A DNA stretch of 53,634 bases from Sulfuritalea sp. (lineage in GTDB: Bacteria > Pseudomonadota > Gammaproteobacteria > Burkholderiales > Rhodocyclaceae): positions 1 to 53,634 of the forward strand of contig JADJUP010000034.1 in NCBI GenBank assembly GCA_016716965.1, written 5' to 3'. Made by a program: the position numbers and the translations under genes. Under the pieces are notes generated by a model. That model was given only the letters and a program-made list of their open reading frames with translations. It was not told the DNA's origin and made no database searches. Position 1 is the first letter of the stretch. The number at the start of each line of letters is the position of its first letter. Below, one piece after another: positions 16,826 to 24,181 of this stretch.

Positions 16826-17692
16826 ATGGATCTAGCCTTCGTCCTCATCCAGTTGCTCAACGGCCTGCAATACGGCCTGTTGCTGTTCCTGGTCTCCAGC
16901 GGCCTGACGCTGGTGTTCGGCATCATGGGCATCATCAACCTGGCGCACGGCAGCTTCTACATGGTCGGGGCCTACCTCGCCTGGTCGCTGGCGAGCATGA
17001 CCGGCAACCTTGCCACCGCGATCCTGCTCGCGATTCCGCTGACCGTCGTCCTCGGCATGGGACTGGAACGCCTGCTGTTCCGCCATCTTTACTCGCGCGA
17101 CCACCTCTATCAGGTGTTGCTGACCTACGGCCTGATCCTGGTCTTCGAGGAACTGCGCAGCCTGATCTGGGGTGACGACGTGCACGGCGTCGCGGTGCCC
17201 GCGCTGCTCAATGCCTCGATCCCGCTGACGGAAAACCTCTCCTACCCGGTGTATCGGCTGGCGATTTCCGGCGTCTGCCTGCTGCTGGCGCTGGCCCTGT
17301 ACTTCCTGATCCAGAAGACGCGGCTGGGCATGATGATCCGCGCCGGCGCCAGCAACCGTGACATGGTGCAGTCGCTGGGCATCGACATCAAGCTGATCTA
17401 CACCCTGGTGTTCGCGCTGGGCGTGGCGCTCGCGGCCTTCGCCGGCATGATCAACGCGCCGCTGTCCTCGGTGACGCCGAACATGGGCAGCCATGTGCTG
17501 ATCATCTGCTTCGTGGTCGTCGTCATCGGCGGCATCGGCTCGGTCAAGGGCGCCATGGCGGCGTCGTTGATGATCGGCCTGGCGGAAACCTTCGGCCAGG
17601 TGCTGGTTCCCGAGGTCGCCGGCATGATCGTCTATGTGCTGATGGCCATTGTGCTGGTATGGCGGCCGGAAGGCCTGTTCGGGCGCAAATGA
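16826..17692 (+). CDS. ABC transporter permease, LivH type
   Basis: A 288-aa integral membrane protein with about eight hydrophobic segments and the family signature regions GLQYGLLLFLVSSGLTLVFG near the start, NLAHGSFYMVGAYLAW and the cytoplasmic ATPase-contact loop RAGASNRDMVQSLGID near residue 172. It is one half of the inner-membrane channel for the aromatic-acid or branched-chain amino acid importer. There is no strong ribosome site before the ATG at 16826. The gene ends in an ATGATG overlap with the second permease gene, so the two are translationally coupled. Confidence 0.9.
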   Translation: MDLAFVLIQLLNGLQYGLLLFLVSSGLTLVFGIMGIINLAHGSFYMVGAYLAWSLASMTGNLATAILLAIPLTVVLGMGLERLLFRHLYSRDHLYQVLLTYGLILVFEELRSLIWGDDVHGVAVPALLNASIPLTENLSYPVYRLAISGVCLLLALALYFLIQKTRLGMMIRAGASNRDMVQSLGIDIKLIYTLVFALGVALAAFAGMINAPLSSVTPNMGSHVLIICFVVVVIGGIGSVKGAMAASLMIGLAETFGQVLVPEVAGMIVYVLMAIVLVWRPEGLFGRK

Positions 17693-18684
17693 TGCAGGGA
17701 GGCGCAATCAACCGCTGGCTGCCATGGGTCGTGATCGGCCTGCTGGCACTGTTTCCCATGGTTGAAAGCAACTTCTACATGCAGTTGTTGACCAAGGTGT
17801 TGATCATGGCGATCTTCGCCATGAGCCTCGACCTGCTGGTCGGCTATACGGGTCTCGTCAGCTTCGGCCACGCCGCCTACTTCGGATTGGCGGGTTACGC
17901 ACTGGCGCTGATGGGGCCGAAGTACGAGGCGGCCAGCCTGTGGTGGACCTTGCCCGGCGCGATGGGCATCTGCGTGGCCTTCGCCCTGGTCACCGGCCTG
18001 CTGGTGCTGCGCACGCGTGGCATCTACTTCATCATGGTCACGCTGGCCTTCGCCCAGATGCTGTACTTCGTCTTCCACGACACCAAGCTCGGCGGCGGCT
18101 CCGACGGCATCTACATCTACGCCAAACCGACCATGAACTTCGGCGAGACGGTGCTGGTGAACCTGGAGAAACTCGACCAGTTCTACTGGCTGGTACTGTT
18201 CTTCACGGCCGGGACATACTTTTTGCTGCGCCGGATCCTTGGCTCCAGTTTCGGCCGCGCGCTGATGGGCATCAAGGTCAACGAGCACCGCATGCGGGCG
18301 CTGGGCTTTCCGGTGTTCCGCTACCAGCTCGCCAGCTTTGGCCTCGCCGGAGGGCTGGCCGGACTCGCCGGCTACCTGGCCGCCGTGCAATTCGGCTTCG
18401 TCAATCCCGAGATCCTTTCCTGGCACCAGTCGGGCGCCGTGCTGATGATGGTCATCCTCGGCGGCATGGGCACGCTGCACGGCGCGGTGATCGGCGCCTT
18501 CGCCTTCGTCCTGCTGCAGGAAGTGCTGTCCAACCAGGCCTGGTTCGGCATCGCCGCCAAGCACTGGCAACTGGCCATGGGCATCCTGATCATGCTGGTG
18601 GCCTTGTACCTGCCGCAGGGCCTGGCCGGGCTGATGACGAAGTTCGGCAGGAAGCCCGCAACCGAGGAGGCTGTCGATGACTGA
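17689..18684 (+). CDS. ABC transporter permease, LivM type
   Basis: A 331-aa inner-membrane permease, partner of the LivH-type subunit. Hydrophobic segments begin with WLPWVVIGLLALFPMV; the family motif VGYTGLVSFGHAAYFGLAGY lies near residue 60 and the ATPase-contact loop GRALMGIKVNEHRMRALGF near 190. Start choice: ATG at 17689 overlaps the upstream TGA, with ATG 17692 directly after it; both give essentially the same protein. The C-terminus overlaps the ATPase gene start by 8 bp, so genes 16826-20144 form one coupled set. Confidence 0.9.
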   Translation: MMQGGAINRWLPWVVIGLLALFPMVESNFYMQLLTKVLIMAIFAMSLDLLVGYTGLVSFGHAAYFGLAGYALALMGPKYEAASLWWTLPGAMGICVAFALVTGLLVLRTRGIYFIMVTLAFAQMLYFVFHDTKLGGGSDGIYIYAKPTMNFGETVLVNLEKLDQFYWLVLFFTAGTYFLLRRILGSSFGRALMGIKVNEHRMRALGFPVFRYQLASFGLAGGLAGLAGYLAAVQFGFVNPEILSWHQSGAVLMMVILGGMGTLHGAVIGAFAFVLLQEVLSNQAWFGIAAKHWQLAMGILIMLVALYLPQGLAGLMTKFGRKPATEEAVDD

Positions 18685-19438
18685 AGCCATCCTCCGCACC
18701 GAAGGCCTGACCAAGCGCTTTGGCGGCCTGGTGGCGGTCAGCGACGTCTCGCTCGACCTCCATGTCGGCGAAGTCCATGTCGTGATCGGCCCCAACGGCG
18801 CCGGGAAGTCCACCCTGACCAACCTGCTGTCGGGCGACCTGCCGGCGACCTCGGGCCGCGTCATGCTCGACGGGCGCGACATCGCCGGGCTGAGTTCCGA
18901 CCAGATCTCGCGCATGGGCGTCGGCCGCAGCTACCAGAAGACCAACATCTTCCTGCCCTTCACCGTGTTCGAAAACGCCCGCCTCGCGGCACAGTCGCGC
19001 ACGCCCAATGCCCTGCGCGTGTTCAGCCGCGCCGAGCAATATGAGGCGATCAATGCGCTGGCCGGTGTGGCGCTCGAGTCCGCCGGCCTCGCACATCGTG
19101 CCCAGCGCGTCGCCGCCACGCTGTCGCACGGCGAGCAGCGCCAGCTCGAAATCGCCATGTGCCTCGCCACCCAGCCGCGCGTGCTGTTGCTCGACGAGCC
19201 GCTGGCCGGCATGGGCCCGCACGAATCGCAGCGCATGGTGGAACTGATCGGCAAGCTGCGCGCCGAGCACGCCATCATGCTCATCGAGCACGACATGGAT
19301 GCCGTGTTCGCCCTGGCCAACCGCCTCACCGTGATGGTGAATGGCGAAGTGCTCGAAACCGGCTCGCCGGAGCAGGTGCGCTCCAGCCCGGCGGTGCAGG
19401 CGGCTTATCTTGGTGGCGAGGAGTTGCTGCATGAGTGA
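18677..19438 (+). CDS. ABC transporter ATPase, LivG type
   Basis: A 253-aa ATP-binding subunit. Walker A is GPNGAGKST near residue 38, the signature is LSHGEQRQLEIAM near 152, Walker B is VLLLDEPLAGM near 172 and the switch histidine lies in LIEHDMDAVF. The signature has LSHGE in place of the commoner LSGGE; this is regularly seen in the LivG group. Ribosome site GAGGCTG is inside the preceding gene. It powers import with the LivF-type ATPase encoded next, whose start overlaps its stop by 8 bp. Confidence 0.92.
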   Translation: MTEAILRTEGLTKRFGGLVAVSDVSLDLHVGEVHVVIGPNGAGKSTLTNLLSGDLPATSGRVMLDGRDIAGLSSDQISRMGVGRSYQKTNIFLPFTVFENARLAAQSRTPNALRVFSRAEQYEAINALAGVALESAGLAHRAQRVAATLSHGEQRQLEIAMCLATQPRVLLLDEPLAGMGPHESQRMVELIGKLRAEHAIMLIEHDMDAVFALANRLTVMVNGEVLETGSPEQVRSSPAVQAAYLGGEELLHE

Positions 19439-20144
19439 ACACATCCTCGACGCCAACGGCCTGCACAGCTTTTACGGCGTCAGCCACATCCTGCACGGCG
19501 TCGACTTCACCGTGAAGAAGGGCGAGACCATCGGTCTCATGGGCCGCAACGGCATGGGCAAGACCACGCTGATCAAGTCCATGCTCGGCCTGGTGCGGCC
19601 GCGCCAGGGCGCCGTACGGGTGCGCGGCGTCGACATGACGCACGCCGCGCCGCATGCCATCGCCCGCAAGGGCATCGCCTATGTGCCCGAAGGCCGCGGC
19701 ATCTTCCCCAACCTCTCCGTGCGCGAGAACCTGATCATGGCCGCCCGCACCGGCGTCGATGGCCGGCGCGATTGGGATTTCGACCGCGTGATCCAAACCT
19801 TCCCGCGCATCGGCGAACGCCTCAACAACGGCGGCGCACAGCTTTCCGGCGGCGAACAGCAGATGCTGACCATCGGCCGCGCCCTGATGACCAATCCGGA
19901 CCTGCTGATCCTCGACGAGGCCACCGAAGGCCTCGCGCCGCTGATCGCCAAGGAGATATGGAGCATCATCAAGACCATCCGTGCCTCGGGCATCGCCACC
20001 GTGATCGTGGACAAGAACTACGCCGCCGTCATGGCACTGTCCAATCGCAGTGTGGTGCTGGTGAAGGGCAGGGTAGTGTTCGCCGGCGACTCTGCGGAGC
20101 TTTCCGGCAACCAGGAACTTATGCACCGCTTCCTCGGCGTCTGA
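19431..20144 (+). CDS. ABC transporter ATPase, LivF type
   Basis: A 237-aa ATP-binding subunit. It has Walker A GRNGMGKTT near residue 39, the LivF-typical GIAYVPEGRGIFPNLSVREN segment, the signature LSGGEQQML near 138 and Walker B LLILDEATEGLAP. The residue in the switch position is DKN rather than the usual EHN/EQN, in VIVDKNYAAVM; this is a variation within the LivF group. The ATG at 19431 overlaps the LivG stop. It completes the importer, and an alpha/beta hydrolase gene begins 3 bp later in the same operon. Confidence 0.92.
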   Translation: MSEHILDANGLHSFYGVSHILHGVDFTVKKGETIGLMGRNGMGKTTLIKSMLGLVRPRQGAVRVRGVDMTHAAPHAIARKGIAYVPEGRGIFPNLSVRENLIMAARTGVDGRRDWDFDRVIQTFPRIGERLNNGGAQLSGGEQQMLTIGRALMTNPDLLILDEATEGLAPLIAKEIWSIIKTIRASGIATVIVDKNYAAVMALSNRSVVLVKGRVVFAGDSAELSGNQELMHRFLGV

Positions 20145-20147
20145 CCC

Positions 20148-20973
20148 ATGCATTCCGGTTTCGTCTCCGCCGGCGGCCACAGCCTCGAATACCAGCTGAT
20201 CCCGGCGCACCAGATCAACCGTCCGACGCTGGTGCTGTTGCACGAAGGCCTCGGCTCCGTGGCCATGTGGCGGGATTTTCCCACGCGGCTGGCAAGCGCC
20301 ACGGGCTGTCGCACCCTGGTCTATTCGCGCTACGGCTACGGCCAGTCCGACCTGCTCGAAGCCCCCTTCGGCACCGACTACATGCACCGCGAAGGGCGTG
20401 ACGCCCTGCCCGAACTCCTTGCCGCGCTGGAGATCGACAACCCCGTGCTGGTCGGCCATTCCGACGGCGCCTCGATCGCCTTGCTGCATGCCGGCGCCGG
20501 ACACCGGGTCGCGGGCGTGGTGGTGATGGCGCCGCATTGCTTCGTCGAGGACATCTCGATCAGCAGCATCGCGGCGGCCAAGGTGGCATTCGAAACCACC
20601 GACCTGCCGGCCAAGCTTGGCAAGTACCACCGCGATGTTCATCGCACCTTTTGGGGCTGGAATGACATCTGGCTGCATCCCGATTTCCGCGGCTGGAACA
20701 TCGAGGACTGCCTGCCGAGTATCACCTGCCCGATCCTGGCGATCCAGGGTGAGGACGACGAATACGGCACCATGGCGCAGATCGAAGCGATCGCCGCGGG
20801 CGCGCGAAACTCAGGCGGGGGTTGAACTGTTGAAGCTTGCCGACTGCCGGCACTCCGCGCACAAGGACCAGCCGGTGGCGGTGATCGAGGCGATCAACCG
20901 CTTCGCCGAGAACCTCGATTTGGCCGCACCGCCGGCGACCGAAGGAAGTCCCTGTGGGGCGCCGACGTTCTGA
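20148..20973 (+). CDS. Alpha/beta hydrolase, transporter-linked, frameshifted near its end
   Basis: About 275 aa with the alpha/beta-hydrolase fold: oxyanion region LLHEGLGSVAMW near residue 27, SRYGYGQS near 62, the nucleophile elbow GHSDGAS near 103 and QGEDDEYGT near the acid residue. The catalytic histidine region LADCRHSAHKDQP is in a different frame; removing one G from the GGGGG run at about 20816-20821 joins it as GlyGlyValGluLeuLeu. I therefore treat it as one intact gene with a homopolymer error. Substrate is unknown; as part of the importer operon it may cleave an ester or thioester of the imported acid. Its last 37 bp contain copy A of a direct repeat. Confidence 0.8.
20935..20971. 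repeat. 37-bp direct repeat, copy A
   Basis: The stretch from GCGACCGAAGG to GGGGCGCCGAC and then GTTCT recurs at 23120-23156 in the same orientation, 36 of 37 bases identical (G versus T at position 33). Copy A forms the end of the hydrolase reading frame; copy B lies at the end of the LysR gene. The two bracket the toxin-antitoxin segment. It may be an insertion footprint or a dispersed intergenic repeat. Confidence 0.85.
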
Positions 20974-21039
20974 CGCGTTTTACGGAAGTTGCCTTTTGCA
21001 GATCGGCCGGCGCGGCTTGCTGTGGACTTGCTTTTGGGC

Positions 21040-21393
21040 TTACGCCGCCAGCGCCAGCGGCGTGACCTCTGCCTCGATCCGCTGGTGCATGTCCCGATAG
21101 GTGACTTCGAGATCGTACTGCGCTTGCAGGTTGATCCAGAATGCCGCATCGGTCGAGAACAGGCGGGCCAGGCGCAAGGCCGTATCTCCCGTAATCGACC
21201 TGTTACCGGCGCAAATCTCGTCGATGCGGCGCTGCTGCACACCGGCCAGTTTCGCTACCTTGTAGCGGGTAATTCCCAGCGGCTCGATGAAATCCTTCAT
21301 CAGCACTTCGCCGGGATGCACGGGGGCAAGTCGCCGGCCGGTGCCGACATCCCGGAAATCCATGTCCTTCAATTGTTCGCGTGCGATTGTCAT
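21040..21393 (-). CDS. higA: HigA-type antitoxin (XRE family, Rv2021/VapI-like)
   Basis: A 117-aa antitoxin with a helix-turn-helix of the HigA/VapI type: the typical lead-in APVHPGEVLMKDFIEPLGIT is followed by RYKVAKLAGVQQRRIDEICAGNRSITGDTALRLARLF, then the conserved AAFWINLQAQYDLE. It neutralises HigB and represses its own operon by binding promoter DNA. The start is ATG at 21393, 13 bp after the toxin stop; a longer frame to 21480 exists but overlaps the toxin. Toxin-first order is characteristic of higBA. The pair lies in the accessory segment between the direct repeats. Confidence 0.92.
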   Translation of the reverse strand: MTIAREQLKDMDFRDVGTGRRLAPVHPGEVLMKDFIEPLGITRYKVAKLAGVQQRRIDEICAGNRSITGDTALRLARLFSTDAAFWINLQAQYDLEVTYRDMHQRIEAEVTPLALAA

Positions 21394-21406
21394 GGCCCGA
21401 TACCTG

Positions 21407-21688
21407 TCAGTGATAGGCAACAATTTCAACATCTGTCGCATCGCCACCCTCCCAGCGAAAGCAGATGCGCCACTGGTCATTGATGCAGATGCTCCATTGT
21501 CCGACCCGATCTCCTTTCAACGGTTCCAGCCGGTTCCCCGGCGGAACTCGCAGACTCTCGATACTGCCCGCTGCGTCGATCTGCTTCAGCTTGCGCCGCG
21601 CCGCTTGCTGAATTTCCTTCGGCAAACGCTTGACCTGAAAGCCCTCGAAGATCGCAGCGGTGTGTTTGTCGGCGAATGTCTTGATCAC
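21407..21688 (-). CDS. higB: HigB-type toxin (RelE superfamily mRNA interferase)
   Basis: A 93-aa RelE-superfamily toxin, expected to cleave mRNA at the ribosome. Family features: MIKTFADKHTAAIFEG at the start, the basic PKEIQQAARRKLKQIDAA helix, LRVPPGNRLEPLKGDR and the C-terminal SICINDQWRICFRWEGGDA with the catalytic basic residues, ending VEIVAYH. The start is a GTG at 21688. A near-perfect sigma-70 promoter (21695-21723) places the transcript start almost on this GTG, so the mRNA may be leaderless. Length is normal and the frame is intact, so the module could be active. Confidence 0.93.
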   Translation of the reverse strand: MIKTFADKHTAAIFEGFQVKRLPKEIQQAARRKLKQIDAAGSIESLRVPPGNRLEPLKGDRVGQWSICINDQWRICFRWEGGDATDVEIVAYH

Positions 21689-21694
21689 AATCCG

Positions 21695-21723
21695 ATAGTA
21701 TTGCGACGCGATAGCATTGTCAA
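21695..21723 (-). promoter_or_regulatory. Sigma-70 promoter of higBA with direct-repeat operator
   Basis: On the minus strand TTGACA (21723-21718) and TACTAT (21700-21695) are separated by exactly 17 bp. The motif AATACTACCGATTG just upstream of and into the -35 box is echoed by AATACTATCGGATTG over the -10, forming a direct repeat that would suit autorepression by HigA. The -10 ends 6 bp before the higB GTG. Confidence 0.8.
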
Positions 21724-21739
21724 TCGGTAGTATTGGGTG

Positions 21740-22301
21740 TGTCGGGAATGCGGCCCAATCGGTTGTTGCCCGATTACGCTGGCCGCTGGCTTGGGCGCGT
21801 CACCGACCGAAGAGGGCGGCTTGATCGTGGCGACGCGAGCTTGCGCTCACGACACGGTTGACGACTCTGCGCGTCACGAACTTGGGCCAATGACACAAAC
21901 GTGCCCAAAGCGGACATGGTGGCTGCTCCATTGCGGAGGTTCAAATGCGCTTGGTCATGGCATAGGAATCACCTTGCCCAACCGGATTCCCATTGACATA
22001 GCCGTATGTGTTCGTGCCAGTTGTCGAAGCCACATCCATCAAGCCTGAGCGACACCCTTTGCGGTACAGACCGTCGCACATTCGGTAGCTTAGCGAATGG
22101 CCTATGAGCGTCGTAGCCCTATCGTCTTGCCTGCACCGTCGTAAGCATATGACAAGGTATCGTAGGCGTAGGTTTTATGTGCTCAGGCATCATGGTCATT
22201 GACATCGCTCGCGAACGACCTCGTAGATCGCCGCTGTAGGAATCCGCATCGTGCCACTATCCACATGGAATGACGAGTCTGGTCCTGGCTGATCTGCGAC
22301 T
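21740..22301. other. Accessory non-coding stretch without an intact gene
   Basis: Between higBA and vapBC there are about 560 bp with lower GC than the neighbours. A 103-codon frame at 21737-22048 on the plus strand has no recognisable motif, no ribosome site and odd composition, so I do not call it. The one suggestive piece is an Rhs-like fragment at 22102-22173 on the minus strand, listed separately. I see no transposase or tRNA here. Confidence 0.6.
22102..22173 (-). pseudogene. Possible Rhs/YD-repeat gene remnant
   Basis: Read on the minus strand this stretch gives TYAYDTLSYAYDGAGKTIG and then a stop after a few more residues. The YxYD...YAYDGAGK pattern resembles the YD repeats of Rhs proteins, which run Y-D-x-x-G. 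Only about 23 codons are recognisable, with no flanking Rhs core, so this would be a decayed end of such a gene. Chance similarity cannot be ruled out. Confidence 0.3.
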
Positions 22302-22700
22302 TCATCTCCAATCCTCGACATGCAATCCACTGACTCGCTTGAACTCGCCGACATTCGACGTCACAACCACCAAACCACGTGCCAGCCCTGTTCCAGCAAT
22401 CAAGACATCGTAAGCGCCGATGGGTTGTCCCTGGGTCTTGAGCGCCGCGCGAATTGCCGCGGCGGCCTGAGCGTCGGCTTCATCAAATGGTATCGTTGCG
22501 ATACTCGAAAAGAAGACATCCAGTAGTGGTGTCAGCGTCTTTGCGCGCGCCGCGTTGAGTGCCAGTCCGTAATCAACCTCCATGCGCGTAAGCGCGGATA
22601 CGGCTATTAGATTTGGCAATGTGGCCTTTACCCGTGCCAAAACGTTAGGTTGGCCTTTGACGAAATCAGAGACCGTGCACGTATCGAGCAGATACTTCAT
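22302..22700 (-). CDS. vapC: VapC toxin, PIN-domain ribonuclease
   Basis: A 132-aa PIN-domain protein, expected to be a Mg-dependent RNase toxin. Acidic active-site residues are visible: LLDTCTVSDFV at the start, the glutamate in TRMEVDYGL near residue 41, AYDVLIAGTGL near 96 and TSNVGEFKRV near 114. The protein is full length for the family. Its ATG overlaps the vapB stop by 4 bp on the minus strand, the usual antitoxin-first, coupled arrangement. It lies within the direct-repeat-bounded accessory segment. Confidence 0.93.
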   Translation of the reverse strand: MKYLLDTCTVSDFVKGQPNVLARVKATLPNLIAVSALTRMEVDYGLALNAARAKTLTPLLDVFFSSIATIPFDEADAQAAAAIRAALKTQGQPIGAYDVLIAGTGLARGLVVVTSNVGEFKRVSGLHVEDWR

Positions 22701-22933
22701 GCCAGCGGATCTTCGACAGGCGGCCGCAGGCGGTCTCTGCTTGCTTCAAACAGCGGCATGTCGGCCATCCCCTTGAATGCAAGCACCTCTTCAGGCCATT
22801 GAGGCTTGCCGCGCCTCTTCAACCACTCGCTCACAGCCTGGCGAACCAGTGCATTCCGGCTTTCGCCAGCCTTCTTCGCAACTTTGTTGAGCTGCTGACC
22901 TGTTTCGTCATCAAGATAGATGTTGAAGTTCAT
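22697..22933 (-). CDS. vapB: VapB antitoxin, ribbon-helix-helix (CopG/Arc type)
   Basis: A 78-aa antitoxin. The N-terminal strand MNFNIYLDDETGQQL and helices KVAKKAGESRNALVRQAVSEWLK form a ribbon-helix-helix DNA-binding domain; the C-terminal part (QWPEEVLAFKGMADMPLFEASR) is the expected toxin-wrapping tail. It should neutralise VapC and repress the pair. A palindrome at 22950-22974 just upstream is a fitting operator. The stop overlaps the vapC start. Confidence 0.9.
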   Translation of the reverse strand: MNFNIYLDDETGQQLNKVAKKAGESRNALVRQAVSEWLKRRGKPQWPEEVLAFKGMADMPLFEASRDRLRPPVEDPLA

Positions 22934-22949
22934 GATTGCACCTCTGCGC

Positions 22950-22974
22950 GTATAACTGCTTATGATGTTATATC
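22950..22974 (-). promoter_or_regulatory. Palindromic operator/promoter region of vapBC
   Basis: GTATAAC (22950-22956) and GTTATATC (22967-22974) form an inverted repeat with a 10-bp spacer, 17 bp upstream of the vapB start. The stretch is AT-rich and includes TTATAC on the minus strand as a possible -10. Such a palindrome over the promoter is the usual binding site for a ribbon-helix-helix antitoxin. Confidence 0.55.
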
Positions 22975-23119
22975 AAAGAGACGGGGATGGGAAGCCACGC
23001 GAGAATGATTGTGGAATCATGCAAATTGGCTGATCATTTCGAAGGACCGCGGTTGGCCGAACTGACCCATTCAATCTGGTCCGGCATCGCAATCCCATTG
23101 CAAAACCGCCGTACTGCCA

Positions 23120-23156
23120 GCGACCGAAGGAAGTCCCTGTGGGGCGCCGACTTTCT
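23120..23156. repeat. 37-bp direct repeat, copy B
   Basis: Second copy of the 20935-20971 repeat, same orientation, one mismatch, spacing 2185 bp. It ends inside the stop codon of the LysR gene, which reads in from the right on the minus strand. With copy A it defines the edges of the toxin-antitoxin segment. Confidence 0.85.
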
Positions 23157-24057
23157 AGGCCGAGAACAATTCCACAAACTGCTGCCGTAGCCAGCGGTTG
23201 CCCTGGTCGTCGTGGAAGCGTTCCTGCCAGCATTGGCGGACGTCGAAGGCCGGAATCGAAATTGGCAGCGGCAGCAGTTTGACATCGTTGTGTTGCGACA
23301 ACTGGCTGCCGACGCTGTGCGGCACGATGGCTACCATGTCGGTGGTGGCGACGATGCTGGCCAGCACCAGGAAGTTCTGCATGCGCAGCGTGATGCGCTG
23401 ATCGAGGCCATGCTCGATCAGCTTTCGTTCGATCACGCCATGGCCCCATCCGCCCGGCGTGACGATGGCGTGCGAGGCGGCGGCGAACTGCTTTGCGGTG
23501 ATGCGCTCGCCGATCGACGGATGGTCGCGGCGCACCACGCAGACGTAGCGGTCGCGGAACAGGCGCTGGACGTAGAAGCCGGCGCCGAGGTCGGGCAGGT
23601 TGCCGATGGCGAGATCGACCTCGCCGTTGCGCAAGGATTCCTCGGCCGACTCCGGGGGCATCGGCAGGGTGCGCAGGCGCACGCCGGGCGCGACGCGGTT
23701 CAGGCGCTCCAGCAGGCGCGGCAGGAAGTAGGCCTCGCCGAGGTCGGTGAGGTAGATCGAAAAGGCGCGCTGCGCGGTCGCCGGGTCGAACTCCTGGCTG
23801 GCGCCGAGCGAGACGCGGATGGCGGCCAGTGCCTGGCGGATCGGATCGGCGATGCCCTGCGCGTAGGGGGTCGGCACCATGGCGTTGCCCAGTCGCACGA
23901 AGAGGCGGTCGCCGGTGGCCTTGCGCATGCGGGCCAGCGCATTGCTCACCGCCGGTTGTGACAGGTCCAGCCGGTCGGCGGCGCGGCTGATCGAGCCTTC
24001 GGCAAGCACCGCTTCGAAGACCACCAGCAGGTTCAGGTCGAATTCGGAGATATTCAT
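23155..24057 (-). CDS. LysR-type regulator, NahR/SalR-like
   Basis: A 300-aa LysR-family regulator. The N-terminal winged helix reads FDLNLLVVFEAVLAEGSISRAADRLDLSQPAVSNALARMRKATG, closest in pattern to NahR-type activators that sense salicylate or related aromatic acids. The C-terminal ligand-binding domain starts near residue 90 and is complete. It is transcribed away from the operon starting at 24182, with about 124 bp between the two starts, the classic arrangement for an activator of that operon. Inducer is unknown; a 2-hydroxy- or 2-aminobenzoate, or its CoA ester, would fit the target genes. Confidence 0.9.
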   Translation of the reverse strand: MNISEFDLNLLVVFEAVLAEGSISRAADRLDLSQPAVSNALARMRKATGDRLFVRLGNAMVPTPYAQGIADPIRQALAAIRVSLGASQEFDPATAQRAFSIYLTDLGEAYFLPRLLERLNRVAPGVRLRTLPMPPESAEESLRNGEVDLAIGNLPDLGAGFYVQRLFRDRYVCVVRRDHPSIGERITAKQFAAASHAIVTPGGWGHGVIERKLIEHGLDQRITLRMQNFLVLASIVATTDMVAIVPHSVGSQLSQHNDVKLLPLPISIPAFDVRQCWQERFHDDQGNRWLRQQFVELFSA

Positions 24058-24181
24058 GGTGTGAATGATATGTATTGACGCTATTCGCTACAAGTAGATT
24101 CGGTTTTGCTCTAGAGTGCAAGTCGTGGCCACTTCCGGACCACGACAGACCGGATCAACCGGCGACAACAGGAGGAGAAGC

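Noticed and set aside
21737..22048. A 103-codon plus-strand frame in the accessory segment
   Set aside because: No ribosome site, no motif, Cys/His/Thr-rich odd composition; likely non-coding.
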